64,000 bases of DNA from Galeruca laticollis (Eukaryota; Arthropoda; Insecta; Coleoptera; Chrysomelidae), in assembly GCA_963921935.1 (NCBI GenBank), contig OY998181.1, positions 139,089,423-139,153,422 on the forward strand, written 5' to 3'. The notes below the pieces were generated by a model. The model was not told where the DNA came from and did no database searches. It was given only the letters and a program-made list of their open reading frames with translations. The translations under genes and the position numbers were made by a program. Shown here one piece after another: positions 44,621-55,048 of this stretch (its first letter is position 1; each line of letters begins with the position of its first letter).

Positions 44621-46019
44621 ATTCATTTCAGAAAAATTCTTACAAAAAAATAATAATTATCCTTACATAATGAGATATCACAAGATTTAACAGGAATTTA
44701 GTTTAAATTGGCATGTAAATAATCATTAATCCTATTTGGCTCAATGTCCACAAGAAGTTTGTTAATTTATTTGTTAAATTTGTTGCTGGATATTAGAGTT
44801 TTTATTCATAGTGGTAATTTATTGTAAAATTTGATTGTTTTTCGTATTTTATTACTGCTAATTTTAATTGTTTAGAATTATTAATGATTATTACTCTCAC
44901 TATCTTTTTAATTATGCATGCTGGAATTTCATCTTCACCAGAAGTGTAATATTTTTTATTTTATTTGCCAAGACAACATGGGCAAAACCATTGTTTGCGA
45001 GTTGTAAGGAATATTACGATTAGTCTGGAACAATCTATGTTAATTATTTATTAGACTCTTAGCTATTTTTTATGGATCACCCTCTAAGTAACAAACATGA
45101 TTCTTTACTTTTCCAGTTAATTCATTACAAATAGGTACTCCACATACATTTGTATTTGTTGTCAGAGTTCTTTATTCTACTTTTTATAATTCTCTTTTTA
45201 TGAGTTAATTAACAAATGATCATATTTTTTTACCTTTATATAATCATCTTTCAATACAGGATTGTGACAGCTTAAGGTTAACAGTTTGTGTAGTTTATTT
45301 TTTAATTCAGATATTTACTGGTTTTCCATAGATGTCCTTTTTATTGCCAATTTTTGCAATTTTCATGGGAAAACATTAATCAAATATAAAGTGTCACAAT
45401 AATTCATAAACAATTTCCACTGCTTATCTACTTCGGACACCTCAAAATTGTGATAGGTAAACGTTTCTCCAATAAAACTATTCATGTTTTCAAGGGGGGT
45501 GTTTCACCTACCACTTAATTATCCTTTTTTAAATAAATTTCCCCATTTCCTGATAATTTCATTTTTATTTTTTTTAAATTCCTGCTAATTACCTTTTATT
45601 TCCCTATTTTCACCCAATATTTCCAGAATTACCTATATGTAAAAGAGGTTATTTAGAAGAAGAAAAAAATATATTAAAAATTAAAGTTTTTATTCTAATA
45701 AAATAAACACAAGTACAAATCTCTGTACAAAATAACAAAAATATTTAAGTCAAAGAATTGATCACCACGTAATTATTATAGTAAAGTAACATCTATTTAT
45801 TTTTTTTAAGCACCAATTTTTAATTTTGGATGAGCAATGCCCGTTTGCATCTTGGAACTCATGTAAAGGCAGAGAGTTTAAATCATAATTCCGTAGTTGG
45901 TTTTCGACTGTCTGTATTACTATTAACTATAATGTAATATTCATATATATCACAAGTAAAATATATAATAAATTGCCTAAGATCGCTAACTAAGCACTAC
46001 AGAGTTTATTACATTACAC
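44621..46019. other. Unassigned AT-rich stretch
   Basis: Long T-runs and no open frame of note. Around 45520-45640 there are TTTCCC words like those in the hAT-type element at 34.4 kb, possibly an old relative. Confidence 0.3.
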
Positions 46020-46505
46020 TCAAAGATTGACCAATATCTGGCCTATTTTTTTTAGTATTAGCAGTCTTTACCTCGCTTATATTTGCAAAGTTTTTATCCT
46101 TTATGGATGCTTGTGGTGTTGATGTTTTTTGTAATGTTTGGAGTTTTTCTTCTAATAACTTTATTTTGTATCAACAGGTAAATATTTTTTTCTAATAGTA
46201 TTTGCTTACTTTCGGCTTCTTTCAATAGTTATTTTCAAGTAATCATTTATTTACATCTACATAAATTTCGTTCTGTAGGCTACCTGATTTATGGTATCGA
46301 TATTAGGACATAGATTGACATTGTCTCCTTCTGTATTTTTTTCTTCTCTTAAAACTTGATGATTACAATATATTTTTAGTGATGAACAACTGGTATCAAA
46401 AACTGATTCACACAAAGCACATTTCACAGCTTTTTAAACTTTTCTACTGTAATAGTTACAAATTAAATTGACAGCATTTGAAAGCGATTCTGTCTCACTC
46501 GCCAT
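46020..46505 (-). pseudogene. ORF1 fragment of the PHD-finger LINE
   Basis: The start codon is at 46505 (MASETESLSNAVNLICNYY). A PHD-like Cys cluster follows (CNYY, KCALCESVFDTSCSSLKIYC), broken by a stop at 46436-46434. Then, with frame changes, comes a coiled-coil part (LLEEKLQTLQKTSTPQ) to about 46020. The start aligns with the start of ORF1 at 63227. The endonuclease and RT are absent. One of the zinc Cys positions is Tyr (CNYY versus CNYC). Confidence 0.65.
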
Positions 46506-46895
46506 CTTATGGTCTGATAATGAGAGTAATTGATTCGCAGTTTTTGAAGTTTTTTGTATCTCAATTTTTAAGCAGTCAATGATCCAACTTAAATTATTAT
46601 ATTTATATCTAAAACAATTTTTTATGGAATATTTATCCAATGTTATAAAGCAAGAATTTAAAAAAGCATATTTTTCAAAAATGTCTATTGTCGAAATATA
46701 ATATTTTTTATAAATAGAAACTACTTCCAAACTTTGTAAAACAGACAGTTTTTCAAAATTAGTCATCATTGTAGTAAGCCATGCAATTAATCAATCATAG
46801 CTATGAAAGTATACCCCAGTATCCAATCCAACTTTTGTATGTAGTAGGCCTTGAGCAGACTTCAATTATTTGTCCTGGTATGTATGGGTAACAGT
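46506..46895 (-). repeat. 5' leader of the PHD-finger LINE
   Basis: Untranslated leader just upstream of the ORF1 start; its distal half matches 13790-14035 in reverse. An 88-codon open extension into this leader (46769-46506) is not conserved as protein. Confidence 0.6.
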
Positions 46896-46924
46896 AATAA
46901 TTTTTCAGAAAAAACATTCAAGAT

Positions 46925-47429
46925 TGCAGGAACCGTTATCTAACACTAAATGGAAAAAGCAAGAACTCTCAGAATGGCTTATAACCACAGAAATAGTGGC
47001 AGAAGAGGGATTACTCAAAAAGAGCTATTGGAGTTAGTAAAGAACGTTCACCAAAATTTAAAAAGAAGAATTTAAGTAGTTGAAATTGCAAAAGAACATG
47101 GAGTTAATGTGTTGCAGTTACCACTTTATCACTGTGAACTTAACTTCATTGAACTAATCTTTGCTCAAATGAAGGGATATGTTTCGAGAAACAATACAAC
47201 ATTTAAACTTCAAGATGTTCGTCAATCATTATGTGACTCAATATTTAAAATATCATTGGACAATTTGCAAAATAATATAATACATGTCATAGCAGAGGAA
47301 GATAGTTTCTGGAAACTTGATATGTTAATATCGATGTTAATAGAGGAAAGAATAGAACCAATTATTATTTCTGAGGGAAGTGAGGTAACTGATGATGATG
47401 ATGACTCCTTATCGGGAGAAAATGATTGA
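46925..47429 (+). pseudogene. Tc1/IS630-like transposase, C-terminal part
   Basis: A first frame has KWKKQELSEWLI. After a break it continues ELLELVKNV and IAKEHGVNVLQLPLYHCELNFIELIFAQMKGYV (read in segments), the block holding the last catalytic Glu of DDE_3-type transposases. The frame 47109-47429 is open to a Glu/Asp-rich C-terminus. The first two catalytic Asp regions are missing. It is followed at 47501-47606 by an inverted repeat that may be its end. Confidence 0.7.
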
Positions 47430-47500
47430 TTTAGTTAGGTTTGTAACTATATTTATATTAACTATAAGTTTATAAGACGCTAGTACTTGAAATACAAACT

Positions 47501-47606
47501 AACAAATTTATATGGAATCACCTCATAATTTTAAAAATGAAATATGAAAGTTTCATGAGAAAAGATTTTTTCTAGTAATACGGGGCGATTCCATATAAAT
47601 TTGGTT
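47501..47606. repeat. Inverted repeat, 106 bp across
   Basis: CAAATTTATATGGAATC (about 47503-47519) is inverted at GATTCCATATAAATTTG (47587-47603). It may be a fold-back MITE or the 3' terminal structure of the adjacent Tc1/IS630-like element. Confidence 0.8.
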
Positions 47607-47918
47607 GTGTGTATATTATTAAATTTTAAGGAAATGTCCTAACCTAATATCCAATATACTATTTTTATAAAAATAAAACTGTGTACTTAATATTGAAAGT
47701 TAACTATTTTTTTATTAAAGTAATTTTGTGGTGCCAATCACCGAGGTATAAAATAATTGAAGCGTTTATTACAAAAACAGCCCTTGTCAAAATAAGTAAA
47801 GTTTTTAATTTTTTATCGGCAGGTGGCGCGGAGTCACTGTGCATTTGCCTAGAGTAAAATATTCCACAGAAACCACCTATATGCGATGTAATGCTAAGAG
47901 TTATATTCTATGGTTCTA

Positions 47919-47986
47919 CAAAAATAGCCCATGTCATCGGCGTTTCCAGCAAAAACAACCTACATCAATGACATAGGTTGTTATTG
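47919..47986. repeat. Family A left subterminal repeats
   Basis: Three variants of the terminal motif: 47919-47936, 47950-47967 and, inverted, 47969-47986. The last two form a hairpin. They are likely transposase-binding sites. Confidence 0.75.
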
Positions 47987-48112
47987 CCAGAAATAGTCGT
48001 AGGTAGTTGCGATTATACGTTTGGCGTTGTTAGGTTAGTTTGTCGAGAAACATCATTGTGACTAGTTAAGTTTCATTTACTGACATAACAGTGGTTTCAT
48101 TTCATTGTGGCC

Positions 48113-50014
48113 ATGAGTGATGTTGAAGATCCGGTTGTACCGGTAAAGAAACAAAAAAAATTGAAAAAGAAACAGCTATAAGGGATAAGAAAGTGAAAGG
48201 AGAAGCACATGTTAACCATAAGGGTAGATTTATCGAAGAGAAAAAAGTGGGACCAGACTGCAAGTAAGCGAATTCTTGAAATTTATTAAACTGAAATGCT
48301 GTAAATATGTATTAATTTTTTTAGATGTAAAAGATTCAAGTGCTTTAGTGTAATGACAAAAGATAAAAGGGAACAGATATTGAAAGAGTTTTATAAACTT
48401 CCAACAAAAAATCTCCAAGACAGTCACTTAGCCGGTTTAATAAAAACTTCACCTGTGAAGCAAAGAAGGCCTAGAAAATCTAAAATTCACAGCCATAGTG
48501 AATCTAGTGATGATGAATCACATTCGAGATTTTACCATTCTGTGTCCTTCTCATACACAGTATGCACCAAAACCGAACTTGCTTCCAAATATGTTGATGT
48601 AACCATATGCAGAGATGCTTTCCTTAGTTTTCATGGGATTACCAGGGCTAGGCTGCGAAGGATTCAAAGCTGTCTTTCTGAAACAAGTGGATCTCCCTTA
48701 GACAAAAGGGGCCATCATAAAAACAGACCAAACAAAACTCCTCCTGAAATAGATGTTCTTATTCAGCAGCACATTAAATCATTCCCTGCTAGGCAATATC
48801 ATTATTCGTTACCAAAGAATCCGCATAGGTTTTATTTGCCTGAAACTCTAAGCGTAAAAGACATGTATCGTATTTTCCTAGAAAAACATAGAATCAATGT
48901 TTCTTACAAGGTTTATTGGTCAATATTTACCACAAAATTTAACATTAAATTTGGTCTACCAAGAACCGATACATGTACGATGTGTGACATGTTCCGCCAA
49001 AAAATTGAAGCCAGCAACGATAAGCAAGAGGCTCTAAAGGAACTCCATCTGCGGAAAGCTGAGGCTTTTTATACTTTGAAGCGAAAATGGAAACAGGAGG
49101 CTCGCACAAATCAGGCTACTGTTATAAGCTTCGATTTTATGCAAAATTTGCCATTACCTCACATTAGAACAAATAACGTTTTTTATGCTCGCCAGTTGTG
49201 GTACTTTGTGTTTGGGGTCCATGACTTTGCTGATGACTCTGCGTCAATGTACGTATATGATGAAAGCGTGGGAAAAAAAGGTCAAAACGATGTAACCTCA
49301 CACTTATTTCACTTTTTAAGACATAAGGAGATTACTGCGACAGAAACGTTGGTCATTTTTAGTGATGGATGCGCTGGCCAGAATAAGAACTATACGATGG
49401 TACGTTTCCTATACTTCGTCGTCCACGTGCTAAACCTTTTTAAAAGTGTCGTCCATATCTTCCCAATAAGAGGTCACTCTTTTATGCCCAATGATCAAGA
49501 CTTTTCCATTATTAGCAAAAAGAAAGAAAAAGTGACGGTTGAGACACCCCAGGAGTGGGATAACATTATCGCAAACTGCCGGTCAAAGCCTTCGCCTTTT
49601 AAAGTCATCGATGATAATCAATCAAACCTCTTTGATGTAAAGAAAGCTATCGAGCCATATTTTTTAAAAACACCAAAACCACCACTGACAATGAAAACTC
49701 TCAGAATGTACAAAATTTCGCAAGAAAATCCTGATATTGTTTTAGTACACGAATCATACTCTGGGCCATGGAGCAGATCATTAATTAGAAGCAAAACCAA
49801 GCTTACAAAAGAGCTTACCTTGACACCTTTATACGCAGGACCTATCGCTATAAACCCTTTAAAGGTGAAGAGTTTGCTGGATTTATGTCCTACTCTAAGC
49901 AAAAGTGAAAATAAAGCATTTTATGAATCCTTCGATCTAAATAGGAGTCAGCAATTAAATCAGAATATTGAAGAGGTTGATTCTGAAGATAACAGCAGTG
50001 GATGTGAAAGTTAA
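48113..50014 (+). CDS. Family A transposase-like protein
   Basis: Exon 1 starts at an ATG at 48113; a 61-bp intron (48264-48324, GTAAGC...TTTAG) joins ...VGPDCK to CKRFKCFSV, restoring a conserved Cys-rich N-terminal module. Exon 2 runs to 50014 and includes a 553-codon frame from 48353. Numbered from that Met, candidate catalytic residues are D261 (ISFDFMQ), D338 (FSDGCAGQNKN) and D381 (RGHSFMPND), a D-D-D/E arrangement. TCTMCDMF is a probable zinc site. The ATG at 48113 is out of frame with exon 1's end; a one-base change in the A-run near 48152-48159 would explain this. The C-terminus is acidic. The family is multi-copy and uncharacterised in insects. The transposase role is inference from motifs and terminal repeats. 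Confidence 0.8.
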
Positions 50015-50083
50015 CTCGTTTGTAATACTGTGCAGTTTTATAGTTTCTAATAAATTTTTTGAAATGTTGCAATCTTTTTCTTG

Positions 50084-50101
50084 CAAAAAAAACCTATGTC
50101 A
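50084..50101 (+). repeat. Family A right subterminal repeat
   Basis: CAAAAAAAACCTATGTCA, a copy of the terminal motif about 160 bp inside the right end. Confidence 0.7.
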
Positions 50102-50469
50102 GTCAAACTTTTTTTTCTCGGTAATAGTGCAAACAAGTCTTCATTTTCATAATCCGCCCTACTTAATGTCTAATTTTTTCCGATTTTTCCATATAATCAG
50201 ATTTGAAATGTTCAGCTTCATTAGTAACATATTTGGTTTTTATTAATTTCCCACAATTCTGAAATTTTGACAAAGGCTGTTTTTGTAATAAACGCTTTAA
50301 TTGGTTAATCCATTAGGGTTTGCTCATTTACATTTTGTGATGTATTCGATGTTTTTCTGTCTCATTATACTAAAATCTAGTGAAGGTATTAATATTTACT
50401 TTTTTTCTGCTTTGAACAATCTTTTGCCATAATGCATTTTTAAATGAAGTATAATAATTATTAATAATT

Positions 50470-50905
50470 TTTAGATTAATATACATGCTGGAATTGATTG
50501 TGGTATTGGAAAAGGAAATATTCAGATGAAACAATAGAATGAGAAAAGATGATGAAATATCAGGAAATCCTGCGTTGTGCTAGGATAATATGGAAGATGC
50601 TCTAACCTATCATAAAGTGATAAATGGTGAGTATGTGTTGAAGAAACTATTAAAATTAGGATATGAATAAGTATCATGGGTAGTAAATGATTTATCCTCA
50701 TCACATGATCTATTTTCTTACAATGTCTTTTAATATTTCCAGTTTGTTGTGAAATACTTTGAAAAGAGTGTTTATCAACCAATTAGTATGATCATTGATG
50801 AGATCATAAATCGGAAATTTTATATTTGACCCAGAAAATAATTTTTTTTTTGAATACTATTACGAATATTACTTTTAAATATAAGATTGGATAACAAAGC
50901 AACTT
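50470..50905 (-). repeat. Dispersed repeat (copy 2), inverted copy of 13.39-13.80 kb
   Basis: The reverse complement matches 13390-13800 over its length. It lies between families A and B. Its origin is probably an old Penelope-like subfamily, inferred from the neighbour of copy 1. Confidence 0.75.
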
Positions 50906-51122
50906 TTCCAATGACTTCACGTAAATATGTTAAACTGACAGTTATTCACAAACATAACCTCTAATGCAACTATTTCAACTACAACAACAAATAATCTTGT
51001 TCCATCACGTTGCTGTATATTATATACTCTCATGTATGTTTCACTCTTTTCTTGAACCTTTCAAATTTTCTATTTCTTCTCTCTTGTTCTTGATCTTACT
51101 AGTATATCGTCAGTGTCCTGCT

Positions 51123-51306
51123 AATACCTCCTAACTGCCACATTTATCAAAATTGAGATTTTTACATGATTTTCTTCAATTTTTTTATGCGCATGCGTTG
51201 GTAATATCCACCTAACTGTAAAAAAATTACAAAACGTTGAAATTTGAGGCGGAAATATCTTCTATCTGAATCTAAGGTTGACAGCAAAAGTAATACCTCC
51301 TATCTG
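51123..51306 (+). repeat. Family B left subterminal repeats
   Basis: Variants of AATACCTCCTAACTG at 51123-51137, 51203-51218 and 51292-51306, all in the same orientation. They are likely transposase-binding sites. Confidence 0.8.
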
Positions 51307-51350
51307 CTCAGTCTACATTGGAACTGCGTGTTGTTTCTTCTGGTAAATAG

Positions 51351-51882
51351 GTAAGTGACAAAATTACTTTGAATTTTTTAATTTAACTAAATTAATGTGT
51401 TTTAATAGTAATTGAACTTGAATTAAACATTTCTATGAAGTCATGCTCAACTGTTTTATACCTTCAACCGAAGTTATTTATCACAAAAATGTCATGAAAC
51501 ATTATTGTTCTTAAGATAGGAGATATTCGAACAGATAATTGCCATATAAGTAAATGATAGGTGGTATTCAATAATTCCAATAAAACGATGAGGTAAAAAA
51601 TAAGTACGATTGACTAGCAAAAAAAATACTGGTACGGATGAAATTAACATGTGACACTTACAACATGGGAAATTTCGCATTTTAGAAGTGTTTAAGACAA
51701 CATTTTGTACCAGTTTTCTTTGCTAGTCGATAGTACGTAATCAGTAAAAAGTAGGTACAAATAAATTGTTTGTGTTTTGTTTTTAAATTTAAATACCACT
51801 AATTTATGATACAATTGGCAATTTTATATCAATAAATTGAAATAAAGCAGCAATAAAACTTAGTAGGGGTGTTATTTTTCAG
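51351..51882 (+). other. 5' leader intron of family B
   Basis: A GTAAGT donor at 51351 and a TTTTTCAG acceptor ending at 51882, 11 bases before the ATG. 532 bp and AT-rich. Confidence 0.6.
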
Positions 51883-51893
51883 TGTCGTAAATC

Positions 51894-54263
51894 ATGTCGG
51901 AGCGGAGCAAGAAAATTGTGATGTTGGCATTGGACAACTATCAAAATAAAAGCGAAGAAAATATTACATGCAACACCACAATTGAAAAAGATAACAATTA
52001 TTTTGATCTGGAAAACATGGAAGTTCTGATTGCATCAGATAGTTGTGCAGCTCTTAACTCTCCTGTTGCTGATAAAGTTGTAGTTGAAAAAAATGAAGCT
52101 CTCTTTGACAACACAATATTATTTTATGAAGTTTCATCAAATAATACTTTCTTAGTCAGTACCAACTGTGACATTGGCTCGACCGACCAGGACATCATAC
52201 ATGAAGCTCCTGGACCATCTCACCAAATGAGCAGCAATAAAAATCAGGAGAATGTGAAAAGCTCACAGAAGTTTGTACAGAATGACGAAGAATCTAACCA
52301 AAGTGATGAACAATCAAACCACAGTGAGAAAGATTCAAACAAAAGCGATGAACAATTAAACTCTCGATCAAGTCAACGTGAGGATGAATGGAACCAAAGA
52401 GATCAAGAATCTAGCCAAAGTGATTTGTCTTCATATAACCCAGATCCTTTAACTGGCGGAGAAAATACTGCTCCACCAAAAGATGCAAAAAATAGTGATG
52501 ATTTTCAACCAAGCGAAGATTTTGTGGAGTATGGCAACATGCAGGAGGGAAGAAAAAAAAACCTTGTGGCAGACAGAAATAGTTGGAAAAAGAACCAAAG
52601 CAAAAAATTGCGTATGGAAGGGAAAGCTTATTTAGGATACACGAGAAAAGACGGAAAGGTAAAGCATGATAAAATGCGTGAAAAACGGAAGCTAGGCCTA
52701 TCGTGTTTATCCAAAATGTGTAAAAAATCAAAGATGCGCAAATGCTACAACTTTACAGAACGTCAAAGGCAAGAACTGTTTGACTATTTTTGGAAGGAAA
52801 CCAATTGGGAACAACGAAAAGTTTTTGTTGCTTCGCACGTCAAGAGAACTCTTACCAAGAGAAAATGTAGTGAGAACTCACGGAGGGAAGGAACACTAAC
52901 CTACTCTTTGCCATTAAATGGTGATCAAGTCCGAGTATGCAAGAAAATGTTCTTACAGACCTTGGCTTTAGGTTCGTTCACAGTGCAATCATGGACAAAT
53001 TCGAGCACATACGGCATGTTGCCAAATGATGAGCAACGCATTTCTAAGAGGAAGGTTCCTGTATCTAGTCGAGCACCCGATTTGCAATTCCTACATGAAT
53101 TTATGGACAATTTACCAAAACTTCCATCCCACTATAATAGAGCTAATTCGTCCAAGCTGTATCTTGAACCAGTTTTCAAGACTATGAAGAGTCTGAGAGA
53201 TTTGTATAATGAGCAATGCAAACGAGATAACAGAACCCCCCTTTCACGACAAATATTCGACAACGTTTTCAAGGGAAAAAACTTAAGCTTACATTTAAAC
53301 AAAAAAGATAGATGCGATATCTGTGTTTCATATGAAGTAGGAAACATTACAGAAGCTGAATGGACACTGCATAGGAAGAAAAAAGAAAGAGCGCAACAAG
53401 AAAAAGCTTCTGATAAAGCACTTGCGAAAGAAAATCAATGTATTGTTCTAACAATGGACTTACAATCAGTCAAATTGTCGCCTTCAATTAGTGCCAGCGC
53501 ATTTTTTTTTAAAACAAAATTGTGTTGTTACAATTTTACGGTATACAACCTCACTTCACACCATGTTCTCTGCTATTGGTTTACCGAAGTAGACTCGGAT
53601 TTGACTGCATCTACTTTTACTTCATGTATTGTCCATTACCTCACAACATACTGCGTTGATAACAAGTTACCAATAATACTCTATTCAGATGGCTGCACAT
53701 ACCAAAATAGAAATGTGACATTATCTAATGCCCTTCTACATTTGTCCACAACGTACAACATTCCAATTTATCAAAAATTTTTAGAACGGGGTCACACCCA
53801 AATGGAGTGTGACTCCGTTCATAGTTGCATAGAAAGGAAGATATCGGGACGAGACATTTACCTGCCAAGTTACTACGTCGCTGCTACAAGAGAAGCGCGT
53901 AAAAAGCCCTTTCCTTACGAAACCATGGTGTTGGATTTTAGTTTTTTTAAAAATTATAATACTTTTCTTAGATATTCGTCGATTAGACCTGGCAAGAAGT
54001 CAAATGATCCGACTGTCACCGACATCAGAGTTTTGTACTATAATCATAATACAATACAAGTTAAGCTAGATTTTGACGCTGTCTCCTGGATAGATTTACC
54101 TGTACGCCCGAAAGTCATAAATCACAATGAAGTGATCTTCCCACAACTTCACCAAGGACCTCTTCCCATTGCCCGTTCAAAGTGGAATCATCTTCAAGCT
54201 TTAAAGAAAGAAATACCTCAAGACTGCCACAGCTTCTATGACAACTTACCAAGGAAAGACTAG
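51894..54263 (+). CDS. Family B transposase-like protein, 789 residues
   Basis: An intact frame from ATG 51894, just after a leader intron. The N-terminal 200 residues are acidic and Ser/Asn/Gln-rich with repeated NQSDEQSN-like units (low complexity). Then comes a basic, Cys-containing module (KMCKKSKMRKCYNFTERQRQ), shared in layout with family A and the 15-kb relic. A zinc-site block DRCDICVSY follows at about residue 480. Candidate catalytic residues are D522 (LTMDLQSV), D599 (LYSDGCTYQNRN) and D640 (RGHTQMECDSVHS). The C-terminal 120 residues are unassigned. It probably binds its own ends and cuts and pastes the element in the nucleus; this is inferred, not shown. I cannot assign it to a named superfamily with confidence. 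Confidence 0.85.
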   Translation: MSERSKKIVMLALDNYQNKSEENITCNTTIEKDNNYFDLENMEVLIASDSCAALNSPVADKVVVEKNEALFDNTILFYEVSSNNTFLVSTNCDIGSTDQDIIHEAPGPSHQMSSNKNQENVKSSQKFVQNDEESNQSDEQSNHSEKDSNKSDEQLNSRSSQREDEWNQRDQESSQSDLSSYNPDPLTGGENTAPPKDAKNSDDFQPSEDFVEYGNMQEGRKKNLVADRNSWKKNQSKKLRMEGKAYLGYTRKDGKVKHDKMREKRKLGLSCLSKMCKKSKMRKCYNFTERQRQELFDYFWKETNWEQRKVFVASHVKRTLTKRKCSENSRREGTLTYSLPLNGDQVRVCKKMFLQTLALGSFTVQSWTNSSTYGMLPNDEQRISKRKVPVSSRAPDLQFLHEFMDNLPKLPSHYNRANSSKLYLEPVFKTMKSLRDLYNEQCKRDNRTPLSRQIFDNVFKGKNLSLHLNKKDRCDICVSYEVGNITEAEWTLHRKKKERAQQEKASDKALAKENQCIVLTMDLQSVKLSPSISASAFFFKTKLCCYNFTVYNLTSHHVLCYWFTEVDSDLTASTFTSCIVHYLTTYCVDNKLPIILYSDGCTYQNRNVTLSNALLHLSTTYNIPIYQKFLERGHTQMECDSVHSCIERKISGRDIYLPSYYVAATREARKKPFPYETMVLDFSFFKNYNTFLRYSSIRPGKKSNDPTVTDIRVLYYNHNTIQVKLDFDAVSWIDLPVRPKVINHNEVIFPQLHQGPLPIARSKWNHLQALKKEIPQDCHSFYDNLPRKD

Positions 54264-54480
54264 TGGAAGAGAAGAAGAAATCAAATAAGTGGAAATTAAT
54301 AAAAATTAAGTTTGTAGAATTTTTTTTTTTAATTTTTAAATGTATGTTACCTGATAAAGTAAGAATATATCTATATTTTATTTATGAACATTAACTTAAA
54401 TTTCTTAATATCAAAAAACATTAAAAACACCTGATTTAAGACCGGAAACTTATTTAAGTCTTTTAAAAGTAATTGTGTAC

Positions 54481-54526
54481 AATACCTCCTATTTGCAAAC
54501 CCAGTAATTCGAATACCTCCTAACTA
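54481..54526 (+). repeat. Family B right subterminal repeats
   Basis: AATACCTCCTATTTG (54481-54495) and AATACCTCCTAACTA (54512-54526), in the same orientation as the left set. Confidence 0.8.
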
Positions 54527-54710
54527 ACAGAGAAATAATTAAAATTAAATAAGGTGCTCACATTAACATTATCATTGAGTAAAATATTATATTGATTAAT
54601 ATCAAAAACAAATATGTTGGGAAAATGTATCTGGATAGAAAAGAGAGAGTTTTTTATCGCTCCTGTAAAATGTCCCTATTTTCAGATAGGAGGTATTAGC
54701 AGGACACTGA

Positions 54711-54712
<2 letters not shown>

Positions 54713-54766
<54 letters not shown>
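54713..54766. repeat. (TA)n microsatellite at family B right edge
   Basis: About 54 bp of alternating T and A that begins inside the outer TATA of the right terminal repeat. Confidence 0.95.
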
Positions 54767-54769
<3 letters not shown>

Positions 54770-55048
54770 AGCCAGCTACATGTATAGCAGCACTCATACA
54801 GTATGGGAAAAAATATAACTTGGGTATAGACAGAAATCTGTAAGAGTAACAACAATATGCAGTTATATTATAATACCACATAATCGAGAGAGACAGAATG
54901 CTGTCCTCCCCTCCTGCTACCCCACTCGACTCAAAAGTGATGTGTAAAACCAACTGTGATCTGACTAATCAGGAATCTACAGAATTTCCAACTTAAATTC
55001 AAATCACTTCTAGTTTAAAAATGGCATGACAGTATCTAGTGTCTTTGG

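Larger units (their letters stand above)
47759..50298 (+). mobile_element. Family A DNA transposon, 2.54 kb
   Basis: Terminal inverted repeats of 35 bp (47759-47793 and 50264-50298) match at 33 positions. AATT flanks both sides (47755-47758, 50299-50302) and may be a 4-bp target duplication; because AATT is palindromic this cannot be separated from the repeat itself. Copies of the terminal motif CAAAAAYARCCYAYGTCA recur inside both ends. The only gene is a spliced transposase-like frame. Confidence 0.85.
51103..54717 (+). mobile_element. Family B DNA transposon, 3.6 kb, apparently complete
   Basis: Perfect 31-bp terminal inverted repeats (51103-51133 and 54687-54717), reading TATATCGTCAGTGTCCTGCT at the outer end. 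The outermost TATA may be a target duplication. AATACCTCCTAACTG-like words recur inside both ends. One long uninterrupted gene, a 5' leader intron and perfect ends suggest a recently active autonomous element. Confidence 0.9.
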
